NCBI GenBank assembly: GCA_963703385.1
Contig: OY969816.1
Span: 1,054,001-1,118,000, forward strand
From: Rhodoblastus sp963703385
GTDB taxonomy: Bacteria > Pseudomonadota > Alphaproteobacteria > Rhizobiales > Beijerinckiaceae
Length of the DNA: 64,000 nt
Direction of reading: 5' to 3'
A program made the position numbers and the translations under genes. Below, piece by piece: positions 18,255 through 27,713 of this stretch. Under the pieces are notes generated by a model that was not told where the DNA came from, made no database searches, and saw nothing but the letters and a program-made list of their open reading frames with translations. Numbering within the stretch: the stretch's first letter is position 1; every line of letters begins with the position of its first letter.

Positions 18255-18677
18255 TCAGACAGGCCATAACGGGTGGATCGACTTTGGCGTGCGGGCGATC
18301 AGGTCCTCGACCTCGCTCGCGGGCAGGCGCGCCGCGAGAAGAGCGAAGACGGCGCGGGCCGCTTGTTCGGCGTCGATCCCGGGGTCTCGGCCGACGGCCT
18401 CGTGAATGCGTTCGCAGATCGCGGCGACGCTGTGCGCCGGCCGCGCGCCGGCATGCCAGCCATCGTAATAGAGCCCGCGCAGCAACAGGGGCAGCTGCGC
18501 GCCTAGAAAAGCGACTTCGTCGCGCGGCAGGGCGTCGCGCAAGGCATGCAGCCCGCCGACCAAAGCGGCGTAAGCCTTGCCGTGCTCGCGCCAGCCCAGC
18601 CTTTCCGCCAGATCGTCGACCCAGGCTCGCGCTTCAGCGACCGCCAGGTCGAGTTCTTTCACATCCCTCGGTTTCAT
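18255..18677 (-). CDS. DUF2267 domain protein
   Basis: 140 residues. The sequence AYAALVGGLHALRDALPRDE followed by VAFLGAQLPLLLRGLYYDGW is the DUF2267 signature, an all-helical fold of unknown function. The second half (ERIHEAVGRDPGIDAEQAAR then AVFALLAARLPASEVEDLIA) repeats the pattern of helices. Such genes are regular members of alphaproteobacterial stress islands next to Hsp20 and universal stress genes. It lies 58 bases upstream of the broken capA gene on the same strand and may share a transcript. Confidence 0.88.
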   Translation of the reverse strand: MKPRDVKELDLAVAEARAWVDDLAERLGWREHGKAYAALVGGLHALRDALPRDEVAFLGAQLPLLLRGLYYDGWHAGARPAHSVAAICERIHEAVGRDPGIDAEQAARAVFALLAARLPASEVEDLIARTPKSIHPLWPV

Positions 18678-19097
18678 TTGTCGCCGCCTTCGTTCACGTC
18701 TAGATCGACGTTGAGTTTCCGTCAGCCGTCGCTTCCCCGCGATGCGTCAGATCAAACCCGTTCAGCAGGATGGGCTTTTTCGCCTATACGCGGGCGGGCG
18801 TTCACTATGGGATCTTCATTGAATAGCTGTCGTCCGATCTGTTCAAAGCGCCAATGAAAGCCGAACGCCGATCCGACCGTCCCGTCTGAGTGCAATCCCG
18901 AAAAGTTGAAGCCGTATATCCTCGGCAAAGCGTTTCCGGGCGATCTGTGAAACATTGGCTCAACGCTGGCCGCGCCTTCGGAAATCCCGCACTCTCAAGC
19001 CTGGCCAGGCGACGGCCCCAATTGTTGATTTTGCTCAACGCCCATCGGACGGAAGGACAGTATCCTGCCCAATTGAGCCAAGACACGGGTCATCGAG
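18678..19097. other. intergenic stretch without recognisable gene
   Basis: About 420 bases between the divergent DUF2267 gene and the RNA-repair operon. It should hold both promoters. I see no conserved protein, RNA gene or clear inverted repeat in it. Confidence 0.4.
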
Positions 19098-19775
19098 ATG
19101 CCGTCCTCCGTTCGGTCCACGGTCGCGGGCGCAAGACCGGCGCCGCCTTCCGCCGCTCCGTCGTTGGGCGAGCTGGAGCACACGCTGCTGTACTCCGAAG
19201 AACTGGGCATTGATCTGGCCGAACATAGCGACGCCGATTGCTTTCTCTGGTTTCTCGCCAGCCTTCTTTTCGGCGCGCGGATTTCGGAAAAAATTGCGAA
19301 AAACACTTTTCTCACCTTTGTCCGGCGCGGCCTAACCAGCCCGTCGAAAATCATCGACGCGGGCTGGGATTTCCTCGTCAATCCGATCATGCGGGAGGGC
19401 GGTTATGTCCGTTATGACGGCCGCAAATCGACGCAGATCCTGCGCGACTGCCACGCGCTGCTGGCGGATTATCGGGGAAGCCTGAACCTTCTTCATGAGA
19501 TGGCCCGGGATCCGTGCGATCTCGAAGCCCGAGTCAACGCCTTTTATGGAGTCGGGCCGGTGACGACGAATATTTTTCTGCGTGAGCTGAGGCCTTATTG
19601 GGGCAAGGCCGACCCAGCGCCCCTTCCGGGGGTCGAGGAACTGGCGCGAAAGCTCGGCCTCGACCTCGCGCGCTTCCCGCGGAAAAGCCTGTTGTTCGCA
19701 CGGGTGGAGGCGGGTCTGCTGAGAAACAGGCGCGTTTTGCTCGGCAAGCCGGGCAAACAGCGGGAAGACCAATGA
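19098..19775 (+). CDS. helix-hairpin-helix (endonuclease III-like) protein
   Basis: 225 residues. The helix-hairpin-helix element is NAFYGVGPVTTNIFLRELRP followed by YWGKADPAPLPG, in the position it takes in endonuclease III-type proteins. The hairpin of active glycosylase/lyases reads LPGVGxKTA with a catalytic lysine; here it reads YGVGPVTTN, so that lysine is missing. No iron-sulfur cluster cysteines follow. It may be a DNA- or RNA-binding relative rather than a glycosylase. The TGA overlaps the archease ATG (ATGA), so it is the first gene of a coupled operon with archease and rtcB. Confidence 0.72.
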   Translation: MPSSVRSTVAGARPAPPSAAPSLGELEHTLLYSEELGIDLAEHSDADCFLWFLASLLFGARISEKIAKNTFLTFVRRGLTSPSKIIDAGWDFLVNPIMREGGYVRYDGRKSTQILRDCHALLADYRGSLNLLHEMARDPCDLEARVNAFYGVGPVTTNIFLRELRPYWGKADPAPLPGVEELARKLGLDLARFPRKSLLFARVEAGLLRNRRVLLGKPGKQREDQ

Positions 19776-20215
19776 CGCCGCCGCGTCAACCGTCCAGCCC
19801 TGCGGCGCGCTGGGAGCATTTTCCCCATGGCGCCGACATCGGGCTGCGCGGATTCGGCGCGACGCCGGAGGAAGCTTTCGAGCAGGCGGCCGTCGCCTTG
19901 ACCGCGGCCGTGACCTCGGCGCCTGTCGCCACGAGCATCGCCGTCGACATTCGCTGCGAGGCCCCCGATCTCGAACTGCTCTTTATCGAATGGCTGAACA
20001 ACATCATTTATGAAATGGCCGTCCGCCGCGTGCTGTTCGGCGCCTTTTCGGTGCGGATCGTCGGCGGCCGGCTTAAGGGAACTCTATTCGGCGAGCCGGT
20101 GGATGCGGCGCGCCATGCGCCGGCGAGCGAGCCGAAGGGCGCGACCTACACGGCTCTGAAAGTGGCCAAGGACGACGCCGGGCTCTGGTCGGCCGCCTGT
20201 GTCGTGGACGTGTGA
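19772..20215 (+). CDS. archease
   Basis: 147 residues, start ATG at 19772 overlapping the previous stop. The start HFPHGADIGLRGFGATPEEA followed by FEQAAVALTA carries the conserved aspartate of the archease metal site. The region LELLFIEWLNNIIYEMAVRR and the end GATYTALKVAKDDAGLWSAA complete the fold. Archease activates RtcB by speeding formation of the RtcB-GMP intermediate and widening its NTP use. It lies directly upstream of rtcB, so the partnership is evident from context. Confidence 0.93.
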   Translation: MTPPRQPSSPAARWEHFPHGADIGLRGFGATPEEAFEQAAVALTAAVTSAPVATSIAVDIRCEAPDLELLFIEWLNNIIYEMAVRRVLFGAFSVRIVGGRLKGTLFGEPVDAARHAPASEPKGATYTALKVAKDDAGLWSAACVVDV

Positions 20216-20253
20216 GCGCCGGCTGGCGACTGAGAGATACAAGGGAGGCCGTG

Positions 20254-21684
20254 ATGGATCCGGAGCGTTTGACCAGAATTGACCGGGCGGCCTGGCGCAT
20301 CGAGCCGCAGGGGGCGATGCGCGTCCCCGGCGTGATCTATGCCGACGAGAATTTGATCCGCGCCATGGACGACAAGGTGTTCGAGCAGACGGTCAATGTC
20401 GCGTCGCTGCCCGGCATTGTCCAGGCCTGCTATGTCATGCCCGACGCCCATTGGGGCTATGGCTTTCCGATCGGCGGCGTGGCGGCCTTCGATCCCGGGC
20501 GCGGCGGGGTAGTGTCGGCCGGCGGCGTCGGTTTCGACGTGTCCTGCGGCGTGCGCACGATCCTGACCGGCGTGCAAAGCAAGGATGTCATGCGCCGCCA
20601 GGAGAGAATCGCGGATTCGCTCGAAAGCCAGATCCCGGCGGGCGTCGGCAGCAAGGGCAAGATCGTCCTCGAACCGGGGGAGATGGAGGCGATGCTGGAG
20701 GGCGGCGCGCGTTGGGCGGTCGAGCAGGGCTGGGGCGAGTCCGGCGACCTGGAGCGCATCGAGGAAAACGGTCGGATGGCCGGGGCGCGCCCCGATTTCG
20801 TCTCGGACCGCGCCAAGAAGCGGCAGCGCGAGGAAATGGGGACGCTCGGCTCAGGCAACCATTACCTCGAGGTCCAGGCGGTGGCCGAAATCCTCGATCC
20901 GGCGACGGCGGCGGCTTTCGGCCTGCGCGAAGGCGAGGTCCTCATCACGATCCACTGCGGCTCGCGTGGTCTCGGCCACCAGATCGCGGCCGAATTCGCC
21001 AAGGAAATGGTTATCGCCGCAGAAGCATCGGCGATCAGGCTTCCTGACCGCGAATTGGCCTGCGCGCCGATCAATTCGGAAATCGGCCAAAGATATCTGG
21101 GCGCGATGAGGGCGGCGGTGAACTGCGCGCTCGCCAATCGCGAGATCCTTTCGCATCACGCGCGGCGCGTCTTCCGGCATTATTTTCCCGGCGTGAAACT
21201 GCCCCTGCTCTATGACGTCTCGCACAACACCTGCAAGGTCGAGACGCATCGGGTGGCCGGCAAACAGCGCCAATTGTTCGTGCACAGGAAGGGCGCGACG
21301 CGCGCCTTCGGACCGGGACATGAAAGCCTCCCCGAGGCGCTGCGTCCCTATGGCCAGCCGGTCCTCATCGGCGGCAGCATGGGGACGGCGTCCTATGTCC
21401 TGGTCGGCGAGGCCAGCGCCGAGACGCGTTCCTTCGCTTCCGCCTGCCATGGCGCGGGACGCGCCCTGTCGCGCCACGCCGCGCTCAGACGATGGAACGG
21501 ACGCCAGATCGTGGACGATCTGGCGGCGCAGGGCGTGCTGATCCGCAGCCCGTCGAGCCGCGGCGTCGCCGAGGAGGCGCCGGAAGCCTACAAGGACGTG
21601 ACGGCGGTTGTGATGGCCGCGGAAAAGGCCGGCCTGGCCCGGCGGGTGGCCCGTCTCAAGCCGCTGATCTGCATCAAGGGCTGA
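20254..21684 (+). CDS. rtcB: RNA-splicing ligase RtcB
   Basis: About 476 residues from the ATG at 20254, which has AAGGGAGG 5-12 bases upstream; a GTG at 20212 overlapping the archease stop is less likely. RtcB joins 2',3'-cyclic phosphate or 3'-phosphate ends to 5'-OH ends using GTP and Mn2+. Visible motifs are GGVGFDVSCGVRT (metal-binding Asp and Cys), MGTLGSGNHYLEVQ, ITIHCGSRGLGHQ, LYDVSHNTCKVE and CHGAGRALSRHAALR, which includes the guanylylated histidine region. The gene is complete. In bacteria rtcB usually serves RNA repair after stress damage; the regulator RtcR is not in this window. Confidence 0.95.
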   Translation: MDPERLTRIDRAAWRIEPQGAMRVPGVIYADENLIRAMDDKVFEQTVNVASLPGIVQACYVMPDAHWGYGFPIGGVAAFDPGRGGVVSAGGVGFDVSCGVRTILTGVQSKDVMRRQERIADSLESQIPAGVGSKGKIVLEPGEMEAMLEGGARWAVEQGWGESGDLERIEENGRMAGARPDFVSDRAKKRQREEMGTLGSGNHYLEVQAVAEILDPATAAAFGLREGEVLITIHCGSRGLGHQIAAEFAKEMVIAAEASAIRLPDRELACAPINSEIGQRYLGAMRAAVNCALANREILSHHARRVFRHYFPGVKLPLLYDVSHNTCKVETHRVAGKQRQLFVHRKGATRAFGPGHESLPEALRPYGQPVLIGGSMGTASYVLVGEASAETRSFASACHGAGRALSRHAALRRWNGRQIVDDLAAQGVLIRSPSSRGVAEEAPEAYKDVTAVVMAAEKAGLARRVARLKPLICIKG

Positions 21685-21990
21685 GCCGCGCCGCCGAGTT
21701 GTACGGATTTTGAAAGATCGCTGCGCAATCCCTCTCAGAGCCCCAATGCGAATCCGACGGGCAGGTAAGCGACGCCCTGGGCCTTCGCCGCCTGCGCCGA
21801 CGCCACCTTTCCTCGTGAAATCTGGAGCCCTGCGCGCAGGTTCTCGTCCTCGCGCAGGGCCCTGTGTCGATTCCGACGAAGGCGCCCGGCAATTACGAGA
21901 TAATGGCGCCCATCGATTCCTGGATGATGCCGGAAGCTGGACCTTCAAGCAAGGCGGGGAGACAGCCGCGGCCGCTGGGCCAGCAGAGGG
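21685..21990. other. intergenic stretch between convergent rtcB and glgX
   Basis: About 306 bases between two gene ends. I see no gene and no strong terminator hairpin. Base composition drops along this stretch towards the low-G+C glgX gene, so the junction of the acquired segment probably lies here. Confidence 0.4.
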
Positions 21991-24129
21991 CTATCTTTGT
22001 TGCCGAAGCAGTGCGAGCGATCGTCCGTGCAAAGGATAGGCGCTACCACGAGCGAAACGCTTAGGTCCAGGATGGTCCGGTCGCAGAGCAGTTTCCAGGA
22101 CCGGAAACCAGCGCAGGTGGCTACGAAAACCAGGCAATGTGAATGGGATGACGTCTGGAGATGCATTTAACATCAGCAGAAAGTCGTCATCGACTATAGG
22201 CATTCCGAGGCTGTCGACTTCGCCGATGGCGTCTCCCGCCAGATACATGCCAATGCAGCGAGCAAAACCGAGATTCCACTCTTCGTCATACATCTCCAGA
22301 CCGTCCGGATTCAACCATAGTATATTTTTGATTGTTCTGGGTAGGCGCTGTTCCTGAAAAAAACTCTTCCGGCGGAAAGCCGGGTGCGCTTTGCGCAGCT
22401 TGATCAGCGATTGGACGAAGGCAAGCAATTCTTCATCCTCTGGCTTCAATTGCCAGTCGAGCCAGTTGAGTTCATTATCCTGATTATAGGCATTGTTGTT
22501 GCCGCGCTGGGTCCTTCCCATTTCATCGCCTGCCAGCAACATCGGCGCTCCCTGGGAAAGAAACAACGTGGCCAGAAAGTTGCGTTTCTGCTGGGCGCGT
22601 ACGGCAAGGATTTCAGGGTCGTCCGTCGCTCCCTCGATGCCGCAGTTCCAGGACAGGTTGTTATCGTGCCCATCCCGGTTGTTCTCGCCGTTGGCCTGAT
22701 TGTGCTTCTGCTCATAACTCACCAGGTCGTGCAGGGTGAACCCATCATGCGCGGTGATAAAATTTATGCTGGCGTAGGGTCGGCGGCCATTGTGGGCATA
22801 CAGGTCGCTTGATCCGGTGAGCCGGTAGGCGAGATCGCCGATCAGACCGCCTTCGCCTTTCCAATAAGCGCGGACCGCGTCACGATACTTGGCGTTCCAT
22901 TCGGTCCAGCCTACCGGAAAATTGCCCACCTGATAGCCGCCCTCGCCCAAGTCCCAAGGTTCGGCGATAAGCTTCACTTGGGATAGGACGGGATCCTGGT
23001 GGATGATGTCGAAAAACGCGCCGAGCCGATCAACCTCATGCAGTTCGCGCGCCAGCGCCGCCGCCAAGTCGAAGCGAAAACCGTCCACATGCATTTCCTG
23101 AACCCAATAACGCAGGCTATCCATGATGAGTTGCAGCACGCGCGGCTGCATCATGTTGAGGGTGTTGCCGCAACCGGTATAGTCCATGCAGAAGCGACGA
23201 TCTGCCTCCGTCAGGCGATAGTAGGCGGCATTGTCGATGCCGCGCATGCTCAATGTCGGTCCGAGGTGATTGCCTTCGGCGGTATGGTTGTAGACCACGT
23301 CCAGAATCACTTCGATCCCAGCCTGGTGCAAAGTCTTGACCATGTTTTTGAACTCGCTGACCGCGTCATCAGTCGCGGCATAGCGCCGGTCGGGCATGAA
23401 AAACCCCAGTGAGTTGTAACCCCAGTAATTGCGCAGCCCGCGCTCCAAGAGATGACGGTCGTCGACGAAGCAATGAACCGGCATCAGTTCCACCGCAGTG
23501 ACGCCCAGCTGTTTCAGATGAGCGATAGCCGGGACGCTGGCCAGGCCGGAATAGGTTCCGCGCAAGGCAGCCGGGATATCTGGATGAAGCGCGGTGAAGC
23601 CTTTGACATGCAGTTCGTAAATGATGGTGTCGTTCCAGGCCGTATCCGGATGGCGGTCATCGCCCCAGTCGAAAGCCGGATCGATCACTTTGCATTTCGG
23701 CATGACCAGGGCGTCGTCGCGCCAGTCGAAAGACAAGTCCTTCTGTTTGGCGCTGATCTTGTAGCCAAAGAGGGCGTCGCTCCATCGCAATTTGCCTGCT
23801 GCCGCCTTGGCGTAGGGATCGAGCAACAGCTTGTTATGATTGAAACGATGTCCTTGGTGCGGACGGTAGGGACCATAAACTCGGTAACCATACAATAGTC
23901 CGGGCTTCGCGCCCGGTAGATAGCAGTGCCACACCAGATCGGTCTGCTCTTTCATCTCGATGCGATCGGTTTCGCGCCGACCCCGTGCGTCGAACAGGCA
24001 TAACTCTACCTTTTCCGCATTTTCGGAGAACAGGGCGAAGTTCACCCCTTCCCCGTCCCAAGTGGCGCCCAAGGGATAGGGTTTCCCCGGACGCACAGCG
24101 ACGGATTTTTTGATCATTTGAATGGCCAT
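21991..24129 (-). CDS. glgX: glycogen debranching enzyme GlgX
   Basis: 712 residues from the ATG at 24129 (MAIQMIKKSVAVRPGKPYPL). The N-terminal carbohydrate-binding domain (GATWDGEGVNFALFSENAEK) is followed by a GH13 barrel. DGFRFDLAAALARE holds the nucleophile, LIAEPWDLGEGGY the acid/base and FITAHDGFTLHDLVSYEQKH the third acidic residue. The C-terminal beta domain ends GRSLALLRQQR. The enzyme hydrolyses alpha-1,6 branches of glycogen limit dextrins. It follows glgB with a 25-base gap in one operon. Base composition is clearly lower in G+C than the neighbours, which suggests acquisition from another lineage. Confidence 0.95.
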   Translation of the reverse strand: MAIQMIKKSVAVRPGKPYPLGATWDGEGVNFALFSENAEKVELCLFDARGRRETDRIEMKEQTDLVWHCYLPGAKPGLLYGYRVYGPYRPHQGHRFNHNKLLLDPYAKAAAGKLRWSDALFGYKISAKQKDLSFDWRDDALVMPKCKVIDPAFDWGDDRHPDTAWNDTIIYELHVKGFTALHPDIPAALRGTYSGLASVPAIAHLKQLGVTAVELMPVHCFVDDRHLLERGLRNYWGYNSLGFFMPDRRYAATDDAVSEFKNMVKTLHQAGIEVILDVVYNHTAEGNHLGPTLSMRGIDNAAYYRLTEADRRFCMDYTGCGNTLNMMQPRVLQLIMDSLRYWVQEMHVDGFRFDLAAALARELHEVDRLGAFFDIIHQDPVLSQVKLIAEPWDLGEGGYQVGNFPVGWTEWNAKYRDAVRAYWKGEGGLIGDLAYRLTGSSDLYAHNGRRPYASINFITAHDGFTLHDLVSYEQKHNQANGENNRDGHDNNLSWNCGIEGATDDPEILAVRAQQKRNFLATLFLSQGAPMLLAGDEMGRTQRGNNNAYNQDNELNWLDWQLKPEDEELLAFVQSLIKLRKAHPAFRRKSFFQEQRLPRTIKNILWLNPDGLEMYDEEWNLGFARCIGMYLAGDAIGEVDSLGMPIVDDDFLLMLNASPDVIPFTLPGFRSHLRWFPVLETALRPDHPGPKRFARGSAYPLHGRSLALLRQQR

Positions 24130-24154
24130 GCAAGGTTCTCGAACTTGTTTTCCC

Positions 24155-26335
24155 TTACTTCTCAAATGCAAGCACGATTCCTGCCAACGGCGGCAACGTT
24201 AGCGACAACGAGTGAGGCCGGTTCATCCAAGGCCAGTCTTCGGTCTGTATCGCGCGCGAGCCATTGCCCAGATTGCCGCCCCCATAAATTTCAGCATCGG
24301 AATTGAGCACCTCTCGGTATTTCCCGGGCAAAGGCACACCGATCCGATAATCATGGCGCGGCACCGGGGTAAGGTTGAGCACCACAGCCACAATTTCGCC
24401 TTCGCGCCCCTTGCGCAGATAACTGATCACCGATTGATTGACGTCGTGGCAGTCGATCCATTCGAAGCCTTGCCAGTCGAATTCGTGCCGGTAGAGGGCC
24501 GGGTAGGTCTGGTACAGGTGGTTCAGGTCCTGCACCATGCGCTGCATGCCTCGGTGGAGGGGAAATTCCAGCACGTACCAGTCCAGGACCCCGGTGCTGT
24601 CCCACTCCCTGCCCTGGCCGAACTCGGTGCCCATGAACATCAGTTTCTTGCCGGGATGGGTGAACTGATAAAGGTAAAGCGTGCGTAGATTGGCATGGCG
24701 CTGCCATTCATCGCCGGGCATCTTGTTCAACATCGACTGTTTGCCGTGCACCACTTCGTCGTGCGAAAACGGCAACATAAAGTTCTCGGTGAAGCAATAG
24801 AGCATGCTGAAGGTGAGCATGTCGTGGTGATATTTGCGGAAGATCGGCTCCAGAGCCATGTAGAACAGAGTGTCGTTCATCCAGCCCATGTTCCATTTAA
24901 GGTCGAAACCGAGACCCCCGACATGGGTAGGCCGGCTAACCATTGGCCACGAGGTGGACTCCTCCGCGATCATCAGGACGCCCGGACACTGGTCATGTAC
25001 GGCAATGTTCAGCTCGCGCAGAAACGCGATGGCCGCAAGGTTTTCACGGCCGCCGTACTGGTTCGGCACCCACTCCCCCTCCTGCCGCGAGTAATCGAGA
25101 TAGAGCATCGACGCGACGGCGTCGACACGCAGGCCATCGATATGCATATCCTCCAGCCAGTAGATCGCGCTGGAAAGCAGCAAGCTTTTTACCTCGTTGC
25201 GACCGTAATTGAAAATTAGCGTCGACCAGTCCTTGTGTTCGCCAAGACGCGGGTCGGCATGCTCGTACAGCGGCGTTCCATCGAACTGCGCAAGACCATG
25301 AGCATCCTTCGGAAAATGCGCGGGCACCCAGTCAAGCAATACGCCGACGCCGTTCTGGTGACAGTAGTCGACAAAATAGCGGAAGTCGTCCGGGTCGCCG
25401 AAGCGGCTGGTGGGAGCGAAGTAGCCCGAGGTTTGATAGCCCCAGGAAAGATCGAAAGGGTGCTCGGTGATCGGCATTAATTCGATATGGGTGAAGCCCA
25501 TGTGTTTGACATAATCAACCAGCTGGCGAGCAGCCTCTCGATAATTGAGAAAGCCCCCCTCCGGGTCGCGCCGCCAAGAGCCCAAATGCAACTCATAGAC
25601 AGACATCGGGATATGCTGCCAGTCCTGCCGGCTGCGCTGCTCCATCCAAGCAGCGTCAGCCCATGCATAGTTATTGCTCGTTGGAACGATGGACCCGGTC
25701 CGCGGGCGCAGTTCGTGCTGTTGGCCATAGGGATCAGCCTTGAGCAGAACGTCGCCGCTTTGGCGGTTACGAATTTCGTACTTGTAGACATGGCCTGAAT
25801 CGAGGTCGGGGATGAACAGTTCCCATACGCCACTGCCACCGCGCACCCGCATCGGGTGGCGTCTCCCATCCCAGTTGTTGAAGTCGCCGACCACGCTTAC
25901 TCGTTCGGCGTTGGGCGCCCATACTGCGAACAGGATTCCAACGACCTCGTCCGCTTCGTGCTCATGGGCGCCAAGGAAGCGAAAGCCATGGCGGTGTCGG
26001 CCCTCACCGAACAAATGCAGATCCAAATCGCCGATTTGCGGTGCGAAGGTATAGGGGTCACGAGCGATATGCTCGCGTTGAGCGTGATCGCGCCAGATGA
26101 GACTGTAGTGTGCTGGCAAGGCTTGGCCATCGCCACGCCACTCGAAATGGTCGGTTCCAGGCACGCGGGATAAGGTCATGCCGCCCTCGGCGACACGCAC
26201 TTCCGAGGCGAGTGGAATATAGGCCCGAAGAACAACGCCGCCGTCATCTTGATGACGGCCGAGGATCGCAAAGGGGTCGTGATGTCGAGATTCGGTGATC
26301 AGTTGTCGTTCGCTGTCAAGGTGGCTATTTTCCAT
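24155..26335 (-). CDS. glgB: 1,4-alpha-glucan branching enzyme GlgB
   Basis: 726 residues, the full long form. An N-terminal N1 domain (HHDPFAILGRHQDDGGVVLR) precedes the CBM48 domain (FAVWAPNAERVSVVGDFNNW) and a GH13 barrel. DGLRVDAVASMLYLDYSR carries the nucleophile, LMIAEESTSWPMVS the acid/base and LPFSHDEVVHGKQSML the third acidic residue. It makes alpha-1,6 branches in glycogen. No glgA, glgC or glgP lies in the window, so the pair may complement synthesis genes elsewhere. It shares the low G+C of glgX and looks gained with it. Confidence 0.96.
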   Translation of the reverse strand: MENSHLDSERQLITESRHHDPFAILGRHQDDGGVVLRAYIPLASEVRVAEGGMTLSRVPGTDHFEWRGDGQALPAHYSLIWRDHAQREHIARDPYTFAPQIGDLDLHLFGEGRHRHGFRFLGAHEHEADEVVGILFAVWAPNAERVSVVGDFNNWDGRRHPMRVRGGSGVWELFIPDLDSGHVYKYEIRNRQSGDVLLKADPYGQQHELRPRTGSIVPTSNNYAWADAAWMEQRSRQDWQHIPMSVYELHLGSWRRDPEGGFLNYREAARQLVDYVKHMGFTHIELMPITEHPFDLSWGYQTSGYFAPTSRFGDPDDFRYFVDYCHQNGVGVLLDWVPAHFPKDAHGLAQFDGTPLYEHADPRLGEHKDWSTLIFNYGRNEVKSLLLSSAIYWLEDMHIDGLRVDAVASMLYLDYSRQEGEWVPNQYGGRENLAAIAFLRELNIAVHDQCPGVLMIAEESTSWPMVSRPTHVGGLGFDLKWNMGWMNDTLFYMALEPIFRKYHHDMLTFSMLYCFTENFMLPFSHDEVVHGKQSMLNKMPGDEWQRHANLRTLYLYQFTHPGKKLMFMGTEFGQGREWDSTGVLDWYVLEFPLHRGMQRMVQDLNHLYQTYPALYRHEFDWQGFEWIDCHDVNQSVISYLRKGREGEIVAVVLNLTPVPRHDYRIGVPLPGKYREVLNSDAEIYGGGNLGNGSRAIQTEDWPWMNRPHSLSLTLPPLAGIVLAFEK

Positions 26336-26909
26336 GATATATCTCTTTAGGAATAGTTACTTGCCCGTCGTCAGATCAAATGGGACAGCCGATCTTTTTG
26401 AGGAACGGAGGCTCTAACTCATCTGGATCATTTTATGGGGCCGGGGCGTGATGCTGCAAGCGGCGGTTTTGCAAGTCGGGCGTTTGGTCTTTTCACGTTC
26501 GAAGGGGAAGCGCCCATGCCAGCGAGTACGCCAGCCTCAGCCCCAATAATCGCCAGCCTGAAAGCCAGCGGGCTTGGCGGCGTCCCCGTCTGCCATGTGC
26601 TTCAGCATTCTGGCGCTGTGGCGTTCGATACGATCGGCCTGCATGACAAAACCCCCATTTCGTGATTTTGGCCGCGCTCAGCACGGAACTTCCGCTATCC
26701 GCTATATTGCGGCTACTGGCGCTCGACGGCGTCGGTCCCTGAACTCATTCTGAAATTCGAGGAGCGCATTGGCGACGGCGGCGAAGGGAAGCGGTCCTGG
26801 ATCGAATTTCGGGTCCAGGGGCGCAGAGCAGCCGGAGGCGTGAAGGAAAGATTGCGCTGCGCGCGGACGAAGGGCGCGGCGCTTTGATGGAAGCGCCGCG
26901 CCCCAGGGG
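26336..26909. other. intergenic stretch upstream of glgB and downstream of hsp20
   Basis: About 570 bases. Short open frames exist on both strands but none shows a conserved family or ribosome site. G+C rises again towards the hsp20 side, so the right-hand junction of the low-G+C glg segment is probably around 26340-26450. Confidence 0.4.
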
Positions 26910-27449
26910 TCACGCGGATTTGACTTCGATCTTCTGTTCGGGCTTTTTCGCCTCGGCCGTCTTCGGCAGAACGACGGTCAGCACGCCCTGTTTGAAAATA
27001 GCTTCGATCTTGGCGGCGTCCACGCTCTCCGGAACCGGGAAACGCCGCTCGAACAAGCCGTAATGGCGCTCCTGGACGTGATAATCGGGCTTTTTCTCTT
27101 GCTTTTCCTCAGTTTTTTCACCCTTGATCGTGAGGATGTTATTGGCGAGCGTCACCTCGACGTTCTTTTCGTCCATGCCCGGCAATTCAGCAGTGACCTT
27201 GAACTCGTTCTCGGTCTCGGCGACGTCGACCGTCGGAACCGCCGGCCATTTGACCTCGGCGCGGAAGAAAGGCTCCAGCGACCAGGAAGACCGAAACGGC
27301 GACCGCCAGAAACCGCGGTCGAAATCCTCGAACAACCGGTCGACTTCCTTGCGCAAGGCCTTGAAAGGTTGCACTGACGGCCACGTCGCCGGCTCGGTCG
27401 AGGCTGGCGGCTCGGATTTTACGGGCATTTTGTTCGGCTCATCGGTCAT
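26910..27449 (-). CDS. Hsp20/alpha-crystallin small heat shock protein
   Basis: 179 residues, ATG at 27449. A short N-terminal arm (MTDEPNKMPVKSEPPASTEP) and helical segment (LRKEVDRLFEDFDRGFWRS) precede the alpha-crystallin domain PTVDVAETENEFKVTAELPG, then NVEVTLANNILTIKGEKTEE. The ERHYGLFERRFPVPESVD segment is the dimer-loop region, and the domain ends FKQGVLTVVLPKT. The tail has a lysine-rich end rather than an obvious IxI motif. It is an ATP-independent holdase. This long-arm form is common in alphaproteobacterial stress islands. Confidence 0.93.
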   Translation of the reverse strand: MTDEPNKMPVKSEPPASTEPATWPSVQPFKALRKEVDRLFEDFDRGFWRSPFRSSWSLEPFFRAEVKWPAVPTVDVAETENEFKVTAELPGMDEKNVEVTLANNILTIKGEKTEEKQEKKPDYHVQERHYGLFERRFPVPESVDAAKIEAIFKQGVLTVVLPKTAEAKKPEQKIEVKSA

Positions 27450-27713
27450 GACACAATGCTCCTCGACAATGCGGAAGGACGTTGCAGGATTTGAACGGAT
27501 TCGGGCGCCCGATGCAGGTCCTTGTGAGATGGCGCGCCCTCTATATGCGCAGCGCGCCAACCTATTACTAGGCATGGCGCGTGTCCGTAGTTTAACGGAT
27601 GCGCGGAGAATATTGCCCCGCGCCGCGTTTTCCCGATCGACGGCGCAGGAGGCGCATTGTCGGCGGCGCGAAAAGCCTCCAAGCTGAGACAAGCCTCGCG
27701 AGGTCGATAGAAC

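Noticed and set aside
26435..26665. Short open frame upstream of glgB
   Set aside because: No ribosome site and no conserved sequence; low-complexity Ala/Gly/Pro composition.
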